From NCBI GenBank assembly GCA_030615805.1, contig JAUWYN010000006.1:1-28350 (forward strand): DNA of 28,350 nt, read 5' to 3'. Below the pieces are notes generated by a model. It was not told the origin of the DNA. It searched no databases and saw nothing but the letters and a program-made list of their open reading frames with translations. The stretch comes from Hadesarchaea archaeon (GTDB taxonomy: Archaea; Hadarchaeota; Hadarchaeia; Hadarchaeales; Hadarchaeaceae). Position numbers and translations under genes: made by a program. Of this stretch, positions 8,123 to 15,347 are shown piece by piece (the stretch's first letter is position 1; each line of letters begins with the position of its first letter).

Positions 8123-9523
8123 TTACTTGATCTCCTTCAAAGCTCGCTCGAATATCTCCAGCCCGACATCGGCTTGTTCACGCGTTAGGATGAGCGGCGG
8201 GGCGAGCCGTAGCGAGGACACCCCAGCGCCGAGGAGTACGAGCCCGCGTTCGAAGGCTTTGGTCATGAGCCTATCCCTTTCAGCCTTGGCCGGCTTCTTT
8301 GTCTTTCTGTTTTTGACAAACTCGACGCCGATCATCATTCCTTTGCCCCGGACATCGCCGATCAGCTCGTGTTTCTCGGCGAGCTCCTTGAGCCTCTCGA
8401 GCATGTATCCACCAACCTCGGCGGCATTTTCGGTGAGCCGCTCGGTTTTGAATATGTTCAACATGGCGAGTGCTACCGAACATCCAACTGGGCTACCACC
8501 CATCGTGTTCTCATGGGCTCCAGGCCCCCAGTCCATGAGCTCCGCCCGCGAGACGGTCGCGCCGAACGGCAGGCCGCCAGCGATTCCCTTCCCGATGGTT
8601 ACGATATCCGGTTCGATTCCCCAGTGCTCGCACGCGAACCACTTGCCCGTGCGACATAGGCCCGACTGAATCTCATCCGCTACGAAAATTATGTTGTTCT
8701 CCTTGCAGAGCTTTGCGAGGGCCTGCAGGTATCCGTCGGGCGGAATTATGTAGCCTCCGGCACCCTGAATCGGCTCGACGATCGCGCAAGCCAGGTCATC
8801 GGGCGGAACCACCTTCTCGAACATTATTTCCTCGATGTAGTCGACACACCACAGCCCGCAATCGGGATGGGTCTGCTTAAAGGGGCAGCGATAGCAGTAG
8901 GCGTACGGCACATGGAAAACCCCCTGCATCATGCCCTTGAAGTGGCGGCGTGCGGCAACGCTCGTGGTCGTGAGCTGGAGGGAGCCCATCGTTCGCCCGT
9001 GAAAGCCCCCGATGAAGGCGAGCACGTAGAAATTGCGGGTGTGCCACTGGGCGATCTTGAGGGCGGCTTCAACGGCCTCCGTGCCCGAGTTCGAGAAGAA
9101 CACCCGCTTCTCGAAGTTACCCGGTGTTACCTCGAACAACCTCTCCCCGAGCTCCACCTGGGGGAGCGTGTAGAAATCGCAGCTGTTGACGAAAATGAGT
9201 TTATCCGTCTGCCGCTTGATCGCCTCCACCACTTTGGGGTGACGATGTCCGGCATTTGTCACGGCTATGCCCGAGCTGAAGTCCAAGAAGACGTTTCCGT
9301 CGATATCTTTCACCCACACCCCATCCGCCTCGACACCCACGAGCGGGGCGGTGCGCGTCAGCGAGGGCGAGATTACCGCGTGGTCCCGCTTGATCAACGC
9401 TCTCGCCTTCGGGCCCGGCGGCGTCGTCACTATCTTCGGTTTTTTTATTTCCCCCACCTCCATCACCTCCGATCCTTGTCGTGCTTTGCAATCGGCTTTG
9501 GGGTTGATATATTTTTTTGTCAC
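8123..9523 (-). CDS. class-III PLP aminotransferase (GABA/ornithine type)
   Basis: This PLP fold-type I enzyme resembles archaeal 4-aminobutyrate, ornithine and broad-range omega-aminotransferases or racemases. Motifs include PPGPKARALI near the N-terminus, FFSNSGTEA, the FIGGFHGRT loop, VADEIQSG with the PLP-contacting Asp, and TIGKG with the Schiff-base lysine (about K312 from this start). A C-x2-C-x8-C-x3-C cluster (starting YCYRCPF) suggests a bound metal; it recurs in relatives I recall. The frame is open to 9601. Two good in-frame starts exist: GTG 9523 with GAGGAGG five bases upstream, and GTG 9457 behind a nine-base ribosome-binding site GGAGGTGAT. I chose GTG 9523; its extra residues are not needed by the fold. 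It is in an operon with the AEC transporter. Confidence 0.9.
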   Translation of the reverse strand: MTKKYINPKADCKARQGSEVMEVGEIKKPKIVTTPPGPKARALIKRDHAVISPSLTRTAPLVGVEADGVWVKDIDGNVFLDFSSGIAVTNAGHRHPKVVEAIKRQTDKLIFVNSCDFYTLPQVELGERLFEVTPGNFEKRVFFSNSGTEAVEAALKIAQWHTRNFYVLAFIGGFHGRTMGSLQLTTTSVAARRHFKGMMQGVFHVPYAYCYRCPFKQTHPDCGLWCVDYIEEIMFEKVVPPDDLACAIVEPIQGAGGYIIPPDGYLQALAKLCKENNIIFVADEIQSGLCRTGKWFACEHWGIEPDIVTIGKGIAGGLPFGATVSRAELMDWGPGAHENTMGGSPVGCSVALAMLNIFKTERLTENAAEVGGYMLERLKELAEKHELIGDVRGKGMMIGVEFVKNRKTKKPAKAERDRLMTKAFERGLVLLGAGVSSLRLAPPLILTREQADVGLEIFERALKEIK

Positions 9524-9540
9524 AAAATCCTCCTCTAATG

Positions 9541-9600
9541 TTATTTTAAAAGTATATTTTAAAGTATAGATAAACTTAAATAGATATAAGAGAGTATACA
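9541..9600. promoter_or_regulatory. divergent promoter/operator region
   Basis: This very AT-rich space lies between the aminotransferase-transporter operon and the divergent winged-helix gene. It contains three direct copies of GTATA at 9552, 9564 and 9594, spaced 12 and 30 bases, about one and three helical turns. It also holds candidate TATA boxes for both directions, for example CTTAAATA near 9575. The geometry suits binding of the divergent regulator. Confidence 0.5.
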
Positions 9601-9619
9601 TTTTAGGAGAGGGAATCCT

Positions 9620-10123
9620 TTGGCCAAAGAATTGAAGAGGGGCGTAGAAGACTTATTTTTACAAGAGAAGCCAGCAAAAATCCTTATTTTACTAAAAAAG
9701 GAAAATAAACCTCTTTATACGGCGATAATTTCAAGGGAGATCAACGGCACCTATGCGCATACTCTAAATGTACTGGCCCAACTGGAGAGGCTCAAATTGG
9801 TCAGTTTTAAGGAGACGGGCAGGATCAAGCTTGTGAACTTGACAGAGCTCGGCGTGGAGGTTGCCCAGACCATACAGAACTTCATCGATCTCGTCGGCCT
9901 GGCCGAAGCCGAAGCGAAGGTCGACCAACTCTACGAGCGGGAGGTCAGGGGGCGCCTCCGGGAAGAGGTGGCTAGGCAAAGGGTTTCCAAGGAGTTGGGG
10001 CGTTACAAGAGAAATCTGGAGGCCCTGACCGAGAAGCCCCCGAACGTCGTGCTCCATGCAAAAAGGCTCGCGAAAAAGATCGACGGGGTCGTCGCGGAGG
10101 TAATGGGTTACCCGCCCGCGTGA
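9620..10123 (+). CDS. winged-helix transcriptional regulator
   Basis: This is a 167-residue cytoplasmic protein. Residues 15-75 form a winged helix: PAKILILLKK, a SREINGTYAHTLNVLAQLE recognition region, then LVSFKETGRIKLVNLTELG as the wing. The rest (about 85-160) is charged and helical (EAEAKVDQLYEREVRGRLREE), probably a dimerisation coiled coil. It starts with TTG behind GGAGAGGG. It is transcribed divergently from the aminotransferase-AEC operon, so it is the likely local regulator. The ligand is unknown. Confidence 0.8.
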   Translation: MAKELKRGVEDLFLQEKPAKILILLKKENKPLYTAIISREINGTYAHTLNVLAQLERLKLVSFKETGRIKLVNLTELGVEVAQTIQNFIDLVGLAEAEAKVDQLYEREVRGRLREEVARQRVSKELGRYKRNLEALTEKPPNVVLHAKRLAKKIDGVVAEVMGYPPA

Positions 10124-10153
10124 TAAATTTCCCTTCTGCCAGCGATATCGGAT

Positions 10154-10495
10154 TTAAACAAGCGATTTTCTAATCATCTTGTTGTATTCCTTCGCCACCT
10201 TTCGTGCGTCGACTACTTGGCGTATCCACACGTAGAAGCCCGCTAATCCGGCTACGAGTGGAGGCAACATTGGGAGCATATTATAAAGTCCAGTAGTTTC
10301 GATTGGTCCAGACAAAACCAGAATATAAAATAAAATCTCGATGAGGAAAAAGAACATCATCCCTGTGAGTAAGATCAATCCTCTACGTATCCTACCTGCG
10401 TAGATGTGGCCTAGACCCCACACGCAGAGGGCTAAAATCGTGGCAAGGGTCACGCTCTTTTTCTTAATCTCAAGCATGGCTTTCCTTGTTTTCAT
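10154..10495 (-). CDS. small membrane protein with TM2-like motif
   Basis: This is a 113-residue protein with a basic N-terminus and three hydrophobic segments. WGLGHIYAGRIRRGL at about residues 26-40 matches the G-x-GH-x-Y-x-G...RG motif of TM2-like and related small membrane proteins. Residues 90-113 are charged and cytoplasmic. An internal ATG at residue 7, behind AAGGAAAG, is an alternative start. The function of the family is not established. It lies 81 bp downstream of, and on the same strand as, the next gene. Confidence 0.7.
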   Translation of the reverse strand: MKTRKAMLEIKKKSVTLATILALCVWGLGHIYAGRIRRGLILLTGMMFFFLIEILFYILVLSGPIETTGLYNMLPMLPPLVAGLAGFYVWIRQVVDARKVAKEYNKMIRKSLV

Positions 10496-10576
10496 ACTAT
10501 TGCAACCTTTTGGTCAACGAAGTAGATATACCCACCTGGCCGACACGGCGAACGTTCGCCATCCCTCTTCGCTCTA

Positions 10577-10882
10577 TTAAATCGAGCTGCGCCCCTTCAC
10601 CAGGTGCTTGACCGGGTCGACGAGAAGCGTGTCGAGGCGGGTGTGGAAGGCATTCGGGTCGAGGTAATAACGGTATTCGCCCCCGATCTTCTCCCCCCAG
10701 ATCAACCGGTAGTGGCGCATGCGCGTGAGGAGGTACTCGAACATCTTCACGTGCAGCTTGGTCTCGCGCAGCAGCTCGGCCTTCGTCCGTGGCTTGTTGT
10801 CCGGGTAAAATGCGCGGAGGATGGATATCACCTGCGGCTGCGCGCGGGGGGCGATGAGTTTTGCGAGATCTTCCAGGGCCAC
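10577..10882 (-). CDS. small winged-helix-like protein
   Basis: This is a 101-residue protein that looks like a single winged helix. Helices VISILRAFYP and KAELLRETKLHVKMFEYLLTRM (about residues 34-55) are followed by a wing-like YRLIWGEKIGGEYRYYLDP. The GTG start at 10882 is preceded by GAGGTGA six bases upstream. A longer overlapping frame (10497-10892) is proline- and arginine-rich and looks like a shadow. No precise family or role is recognised; a DNA-binding role is an inference. Confidence 0.65.
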   Translation of the reverse strand: MALEDLAKLIAPRAQPQVISILRAFYPDNKPRTKAELLRETKLHVKMFEYLLTRMRHYRLIWGEKIGGEYRYYLDPNAFHTRLDTLLVDPVKHLVKGRSSI

Positions 10883-10892
10883 CTAGGCTCAC

Positions 10893-11173
10893 CTCGGATT
10901 CCCTAAGCTGACTTTAGCATATAAAGAAAGCGGGCGGTTTAACGCAGGTTTTGTACGCTTTCAGAATTTGTACCATTTGGGCTGCATGTATTGCCACAAA
11001 CTAAATTGAGCTTAGGATTCGTCAAGGTGACCGCGCGTGGTTCTCGACCCAAAAAGCGTTAAACAGTGGAGGCGGGCGAAATTCCCGTTTGAGGAACGCG
11101 CTCTCATTTGCGTTGTTTAGGTTCGGACTGGCTCAAGGAAAAGGAACGTAAAAATCGTCAGGAAAAAATGCTT
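10893..11173. other. intergenic stretch, no gene recognised
   Basis: I find no convincing coding region. A weak inverted repeat, GCGTT at 11056-11060 with AACGC at 11095-11099, encloses CGGG/CCCG around CGAAATT and could form a hairpin. It may be a degraded region next to the surface-protein remnant. Confidence 0.35.
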
Positions 11174-11446
11174 TTAAGGTGAATCAAAATCGCAATAGGG
11201 GGAGCCAATAAAATTAGCCCAATGTCTGAGAGGGGAAAAAGAGAGATATGAACCAATTATTTCTCTTTTAAGCCGCAACTTTTCAGCTTTTAGAGATGGA
11301 GTCGCTCGCTTTCGCCAATAAACGATCACGGCTATCACAGCTGTAGCGGCGAGTATTCCTCCTACCAATATCCAAGGGAGGGGCTCGGCGGGTTTCTGTT
11401 CTTCATCGGCTGTATTATCACATGGGTGGCTTTTCTGGCCCCCCAC
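11174..11446 (-). pseudogene. remnant 3' end of a membrane-anchored surface protein
   Basis: The translation has the look of the C-terminal end of an archaeal surface protein. There is an acidic/proline stalk (DEEQKPAEPLP), one transmembrane helix (ILVGGILAATAVIAVIVYW, about residues 26-44) and a basic stop-transfer WRKR. It lacks any upstream extracellular domain, because the next gene on the opposite strand begins there. The tail after RKR is unusually long and poor in family features. I read it as a gene fragment left by a rearrangement near 11370-11446. It could also be a chance frame antisense to the start of the propeller gene. Confidence 0.4.
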
Positions 11447-12738
11447 ATTAACCCCACATGGATCTCCGACCCGTACCAGCTCTGGCAGTGGGGAGTTCTT
11501 ATCCTTGGCGTAGGCATCGGCATCTTCGTTCTAGCGTGGGTGCTCGGCGCGGTTAGTGGAGTTCGCTTCAGGCGCAGGCGAACGTATCACGATTTCGTCA
11601 GAGGTGGAAGGGTAGACAGGAGAACAAGGCGCATCGCCAAGCTCATCGTAGGGGGACTCGTTCTGACAATCATTGCTTGGGGGCTGATTACCTACGGGCC
11701 AGGGCTCTGGGAGGCTATCCAAGGGTCTGGAGGGGGACCAAAACTCCTCTGGACTTACCAGACCGAAGGCAGTTCGCAAATAGCAATTTCTTCAGATGGA
11801 AATTATGTAGCGGCTACGGGGGGATATGAGGTCTATTTACTCCCCCCCCCAATGGCTCGGTTCTCTGGGAGTACCACACTTCAGGATACGCAGGGGGGCC
11901 TTGCATATCCTCAGACGGTAGTTATCTTGTCGCGACTACCGAGTTCGGAAAAAAAGTGCTGGCGTTCAGCCGCGAGAGTAGCACACCGGTGTGGACCTTC
12001 CAAGCCGAAGGTTCCGCAACTCCCGCGATATCCTCAGATGGAACCCGCGTCGCGATTGGTTACTGGGGTGGAGATCTCTACTACCTGTCGACATCCGACA
12101 ATACACCTATCTGGACTCACTCGACCGCCGACCACGCAGAGATTTCTACGAATGGGGGCACCATCATGGCTTACGAGTTGCTCGACAAGCTCAGGCTGTT
12201 CGACAACTCCGGCTCCGTCTTTTTCGAGACATATTCCGACGAGGCGACGAACAACGGGTGGTCGAGGGCTGCGCTGTCATCGGATGGAAATTACATAGTG
12301 GCGGTCGAAGCCTATGGTAGTGATGTCTACCTGTTCTCCCGGGACAACACCACCCCGCTGTGGACCTTCGATCCCGGGTTAACCGTTTGGGACCTTGAGA
12401 TATCCGATAACGGAGATTACATAGCGGTTGCGGCTGGCAGTAAGATATTCCTGCTGTCCCGCGGGAGCTCCACGCCCATCTGGAACGTTGAGGTTGGTTC
12501 CCTGCCGACCCTCGCGATGTCCGCGGATGGGGAGTACATTGTGGTCGGTGATCAATCTGGTGTCAGCCTATTCTCTCGTTCGAGCAACACCCCCGTCTGG
12601 ACGTATCGGGTGGAACGGGAGATTGGGGGTTATTCCTTCACCATAGTCACTTTTAACTCGGTGGCAATTTCCTCTGATGGGAGCTACTTCGTGGCTGGTG
12701 GCTCGGATGGAAAAGTTTACTTGTTTAGTAGGGGTTAA
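11426..12738 (+). CDS. membrane-anchored beta-propeller protein, frameshifted
   Basis: Two or more N-terminal membrane helices (WGVLILGVGIGIFVLAWVLG and LIVGGLVLTIIAWGLI) are joined by a basic loop. Eight WD40/PQQ-like repeats follow, each with a TPVWT-like strand, an ISSDGxYxV strand and a VYLFSR-like strand, so an eight-bladed propeller is predicted. Reading is broken once: the first frame runs into a C9 tract at 11842-11850 and leaves the repeat pattern. Repeat 2 continues in the +1 frame from about 11851 to the stop at 12738. Ten C's would restore an ideal repeat junction (VYLLPPPNGSVLWEY). The 5' end is also uncertain: a hydrophobic stretch continues upstream of GTG 11426 without a good start. 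Confidence 0.75.
11842..11850 (+). repeat. C9 homopolymer at a frameshift
   Basis: This is a run of nine C in the first propeller repeat. One extra C joins the two halves of the gene with perfect repeat periodicity. It is either a slipped tract in some cells (phase variation), a true mutation, or an assembly error. Confidence 0.8.
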
Positions 12739-12834
12739 GGACAAATACTAGTTTTCTTCACGGGTTCTCCCGGATGACCCGCCTCATGCGCCCACGGTTT
12801 TAAGCCCTGAACTCCGAGTGGTAAATGGAGTTAG

Positions 12835-13740
12835 ATGGGAATCGGAAACCGTGGTTTGGGTACGGGAGCAATAATTGGAATAGCTTTGGTTTCGCTGATG
12901 TTGCTAGCGATGCCCTCGCTGGTCGGGGCGGTAGAAGAACAGAGAGTTGAAGAAACGGATTCATCATTCACCTGGACGGAGGTTTTCCCGGACAATTGGG
13001 CCTCTATGACTAATGCTTTATATGAAGAGCTAACTGGTACGCCCGGTAACATTAGCGGAGGGACGATGAAAATGGCAACCGCTGGTGCTGGTCCCGGTAC
13101 CAAGGTGGACATAACGTTTACCGGGATGGGAGTTGCATTAATTTATGCGACTACTGATCACGGGGGGATCGCAACCGTTGAAATCGATGGGGTTTCTTAC
13201 GACAATATTGATTTTTACTCTCCCGACGTTACTTTTCAAGTCAAAGAAGTCATAGCAACAGATTTGGATAATGCGCAACATGTTCTGACGATTACCCGTT
13301 CAGGCACGAAAAATCCCGCATCTGGTCATTATCACCTCCTTGTCGATGCAGTCGATGTATATACCCCATCCCCTGCAGAATTTACAGTCAGCAACCTTGC
13401 GATAAGTCCCACCACGGTTGAAGTGGGCAATCCTGTCACGATCACGGCTGATATTATGAACACCGGTGACCTCGAGGGCACTTACACTGTGGTGTTGAAA
13501 ATCAATAATGCAGTGGTGGAAAACAAAGATGTCACGGTGGCCGGTGTGGCTACGGAAAGTGTATCGTTCACGGTGAGCGAAAACACGACGGGAACATATC
13601 AGGTAGCGGTTGATAGCCAAACAGGCTCCTTTACAGTTTTTAGCCTTACTTCCGAGCTCCCAATCTTGTGGATCGCGGTTGCGGTTGTTGTAGTTGTGGC
13701 GGCAATTGGTGCTTTACTGTTCATTAAAAAGAGGAAGTAG
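12835..13740 (+). CDS. secreted, membrane-anchored CARDB-domain protein
   Basis: This is a 301-residue exported protein. An N-terminal signal or anchor helix (about residues 12-32, ending SLVGAVEE) is followed by a beta-sandwich-like region (about 45-175), possibly carbohydrate-binding-like. A CARDB domain (about 182-268) contains VEVGNPVTITADIMNTGDLEG. A C-terminal transmembrane helix (ILWIAVAVVVVVAAIGALLF) and KKRK complete the protein. The mature part would face outside, tethered to the membrane. The start ATG has GGAG four bases upstream, and GGTTTTAAG near 12797 may be the TATA box. It follows the propeller gene on the same strand. Its role in surface adhesion is an inference. Confidence 0.8.
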   Translation: MGIGNRGLGTGAIIGIALVSLMLLAMPSLVGAVEEQRVEETDSSFTWTEVFPDNWASMTNALYEELTGTPGNISGGTMKMATAGAGPGTKVDITFTGMGVALIYATTDHGGIATVEIDGVSYDNIDFYSPDVTFQVKEVIATDLDNAQHVLTITRSGTKNPASGHYHLLVDAVDVYTPSPAEFTVSNLAISPTTVEVGNPVTITADIMNTGDLEGTYTVVLKINNAVVENKDVTVAGVATESVSFTVSENTTGTYQVAVDSQTGSFTVFSLTSELPILWIAVAVVVVVAAIGALLFIKKRK

Positions 13741-13750
13741 TCTTAACCGG

Positions 13751-13835
13751 GGGCTTTGTCCACAAAGTCGATGAAAATTTCAGAAAAGGTTTAGTTTATG
13801 GGCAAAGCCCCGACATTCGGCTTTGCATATTAATT
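13751..13835. repeat. island 20-bp repeat, site A (one direct, two inverted units)
   Basis: Site A is the left edge of the repeat-bounded island. A unit on the minus strand spans 13751-13770, a plus-strand unit 13793-13812 and a minus-strand unit 13816-13835. The last two face each other and form a perfect 8-bp hairpin, GCAAAGCC (13802-13809) with GGCTTTGC (13819-13826). The hairpin lies just after the transposase stop and may end its transcript. The run GCAAAGCCCCGACATTCG recurs exactly at site G, 9 kb away. Confidence 0.7.
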
Positions 13836-15006
13836 AAGGATATTTTTGAGATATTGCCGAATTGTTGTGCAGGGTGGGGAATAAATGTGCAGACTCCGCA
13901 AATTCAAGTCTTAGACCCGTTTCGTGCAACTCTTGGATCAGCACGCAGATATTGTGGCAGAGGATTTTTGCCAGTGCTTCGTTAATTTGCCCGACCTCTT
14001 TCTTGAACATCAACTTGTTTTGGAACTTTCTCTTTAACATGGAGAATGTGGATTCGGCGTTGCTTCTCTGATGATAGCTATCCATGAATTTCTCCCGGTG
14101 GAGCTGGAACCAGAGGAACATTTTCCTCCAAGCTTTGTGCCCTCTGCTTTTGCCGGTCACGCCAGACCTGAATGGAATGTAGGGGATCCCGCCCAAGTCC
14201 CAGACGGTTTGCAGGTTATCCCTGCTTGAGTATCCCTTGTCTGCACAGATTTCCTTCACCTCAAAGAACTTTGCGGTCTCCTTCACCAGTTCGGGAAATC
14301 TTGGGGAGTCTGCCCTCTTGCCATCCGTGATTACCACGTGGGTTACTATGTTCGTCTTCGCCCCGCAGATAAGGTGTACCTTGAGCCAGTCACGGATTCT
14401 CTTGTCGCCGTTGAACCGATAGTCAAGCCAGCGCGAGTAGAAGGCGGTGCTGAGGCCGCTTGCATCCACAGCAAATGTTTGCTCCAAGTTCTTCAAGGGC
14501 AGAGCAGACAGCTGAATCAGGTTTGTCAATATAGGCACCAGCTTGGGATCTTTGAAATAGTTCAGGACCGTGTTGAAATGCGGGGTGTGGTTCAGGTGGC
14601 CCATCTTCCTAGCGATCTCCAGATCAGAGTTGACCCGCCTCGAAGACAACTGCTCGTACACCTTTAAAACGCAGGAGAAAATCATTTCCTGGAGAGGAAC
14701 CCTGGGGTGTCCTACGGTTCGCTTCTCGGTCGGAACGAACGAGCAAAGTTCTCCGAGTATGTCTAGAAACAACAATTTCTCCCGCATCTGGGCCTCGTTG
14801 TAGGCCGGCCAGTTCTGGGCGTATGTCCGGCGTTCTTTCCTTTCTTCCTCCTTGTATCCACGGTCCCGCAGAAACTGGTCTATGTAGGTGCCTTCCATCT
14901 GAGGGTCGTTCAGGAAGTTGCGCCAGTCGTTTTGTTCATTGGGTAAAGGCAAAGATTTATTTTCCTGTTGCACTATATCTGAGTTGGGAGTTAGGTTCTT
15001 ACCCAT
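13834..15006 (-). CDS. DDE transposase, IS4/IS5 superfamily
   Basis: This is a 390-residue DDE transposase that would move an insertion sequence by cut and paste. An N-terminal dimerisation-like region (VPLQEMIFSCVLKVYEQLSSRR) precedes the RNase H-like catalytic core. The core carries AVDASGLS (first Asp), ICADKGYSSRDN (second Asp) and NAESTFSMLKRKF (Glu), all intact. Start chosen at ATG 15006 with CAGGAG six bases upstream; the longer frame to 15075 runs into the tRNA-like gene. The last coding codons (HLFPTLHNNSA) lie in two units of the island repeat, so the 3' end of the gene seems to have been made from repeat DNA. I found no convincing terminal inverted repeats or target duplication. 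Confidence 0.85.
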   Translation of the reverse strand: MGKNLTPNSDIVQQENKSLPLPNEQNDWRNFLNDPQMEGTYIDQFLRDRGYKEEERKERRTYAQNWPAYNEAQMREKLLFLDILGELCSFVPTEKRTVGHPRVPLQEMIFSCVLKVYEQLSSRRVNSDLEIARKMGHLNHTPHFNTVLNYFKDPKLVPILTNLIQLSALPLKNLEQTFAVDASGLSTAFYSRWLDYRFNGDKRIRDWLKVHLICGAKTNIVTHVVITDGKRADSPRFPELVKETAKFFEVKEICADKGYSSRDNLQTVWDLGGIPYIPFRSGVTGKSRGHKAWRKMFLWFQLHREKFMDSYHQRSNAESTFSMLKRKFQNKLMFKKEVGQINEALAKILCHNICVLIQELHETGLRLEFAESAHLFPTLHNNSAISQKYP

Positions 15007-15026
15007 AAAATCAACTCCTGAGATTG
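13836..15026 (-). mobile_element. insertion sequence of uncertain ends
   Basis: An intact DDE transposase gene is placed between a repeat/hairpin end (left) and the CCA end of a tRNA-like gene (right). Insertion exactly at a tRNA 3' end would be typical for mobile DNA. Only a CCACAA hexamer at both outer sides hints at terminal inverted repeats, which is too little to define the element. Confidence 0.4.
13860..13899 (+). repeat. island 20-bp repeat, site B (two units)
   Basis: Two adjacent 20-bp units (13860-13879, 13880-13899) of the family with consensus AATTTATGTGCAGAGYCYCG lie inside the 3' end of the transposase frame. The second unit, AATAAATGTGCAGACTCCGC, matches units of site G closely. 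Confidence 0.7.
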
Positions 15027-15120
15027 TGGCGCCCGCAGTGGGATTCGAACCCGCGAGACCGCTGACACGGCTCACCAGCTTGATTAGGGCTGGCCCAATG
15101 GACCGCTATGGGATGCGGGC
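15027..15120 (-). tRNA. atypical class-II tRNA-like gene, identity unresolved
   Basis: On the minus strand a 7-bp acceptor (GCCCGCA with TGCGGGC) closes perfectly and extends to 9 bp with flanking bases. G73 and an encoded CCA follow. A 4-bp D stem (CCCA/TGGG) has GG in its loop. A 5-bp anticodon stem (CCAGC/GCTGG) follows, then a long variable arm (GAGCCG with CGGTCTC) and a T loop TTCGAAT. Deviations: the anticodon loop has nine bases (CCTAATCAA), so no anticodon can be read safely, and the T stem has a C-A mismatch. A seven-base reading gives AAT, unexpected in archaea. TATA-like CTATATATAT (15180-15171) lies about 50 bp upstream. It is Leu/Ser-like in shape and could be degenerate. The transposase gene starts 21 bp downstream on the same strand. 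Confidence 0.5.
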
Positions 15121-15347
15121 GCGATTCTTGTTTTCGTAGCATATCATCGATATTCTATTATTAAACACCAATATATATAGTTTACTAATCTACACAATGT
15201 GGATAATGGGAACCTAGGAGAAACTAGCTGTCCCATGTGACTCCCAACTTCGCCGAGTAGGGGCCACGAAAGAGAACTATTGCGCATATTACGAAAATCG
15301 GCAAAGCTTATATAATCATAAAATACTAATATATCACAGGGGAAATA
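15121..15347. promoter_or_regulatory. divergent promoter region
   Basis: It carries the TATA-like box of the tRNA-like gene at 15171-15180 (minus strand). For the HTH gene it carries a plus-strand box (CTTATATAATC near 15307) and the ribosome-binding site AGGGGAAA before ATG 15348. An imperfect inverted repeat (GGGAACCTAG... with CTAGCTGTCCC, about 15208-15234) may form a hairpin. Only weak echoes of the 20-bp repeat (such as AGTAGGGGCCACG near 15256) are present. Confidence 0.4.

Noticed and set aside
10497..10892. 131-codon minus-strand frame
   Set aside because: Proline/arginine-rich shadow overlapping the better 101-codon winged-helix frame, which has a proper ribosome-binding site.
11956..12738. 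Independent gene starting at 11956
   Set aside because: The repeat pattern begins before this ATG in the same frame and continues the frame ended at the C9 tract, so it is the second part of one gene.
13760..15029. Terminal inverted repeats CCACAA of the insertion sequence
   Set aside because: Only a hexamer matches, one copy overlaps the tRNA CCA end, and no target duplication is seen.
15027..15122. tRNA-Sec (9-bp acceptor, long variable arm, TCA in the loop)
   Set aside because: The D stem is only 4 bp, the T arm is normal length with a mismatch, and TCA is not preceded by T in a seven-base loop.
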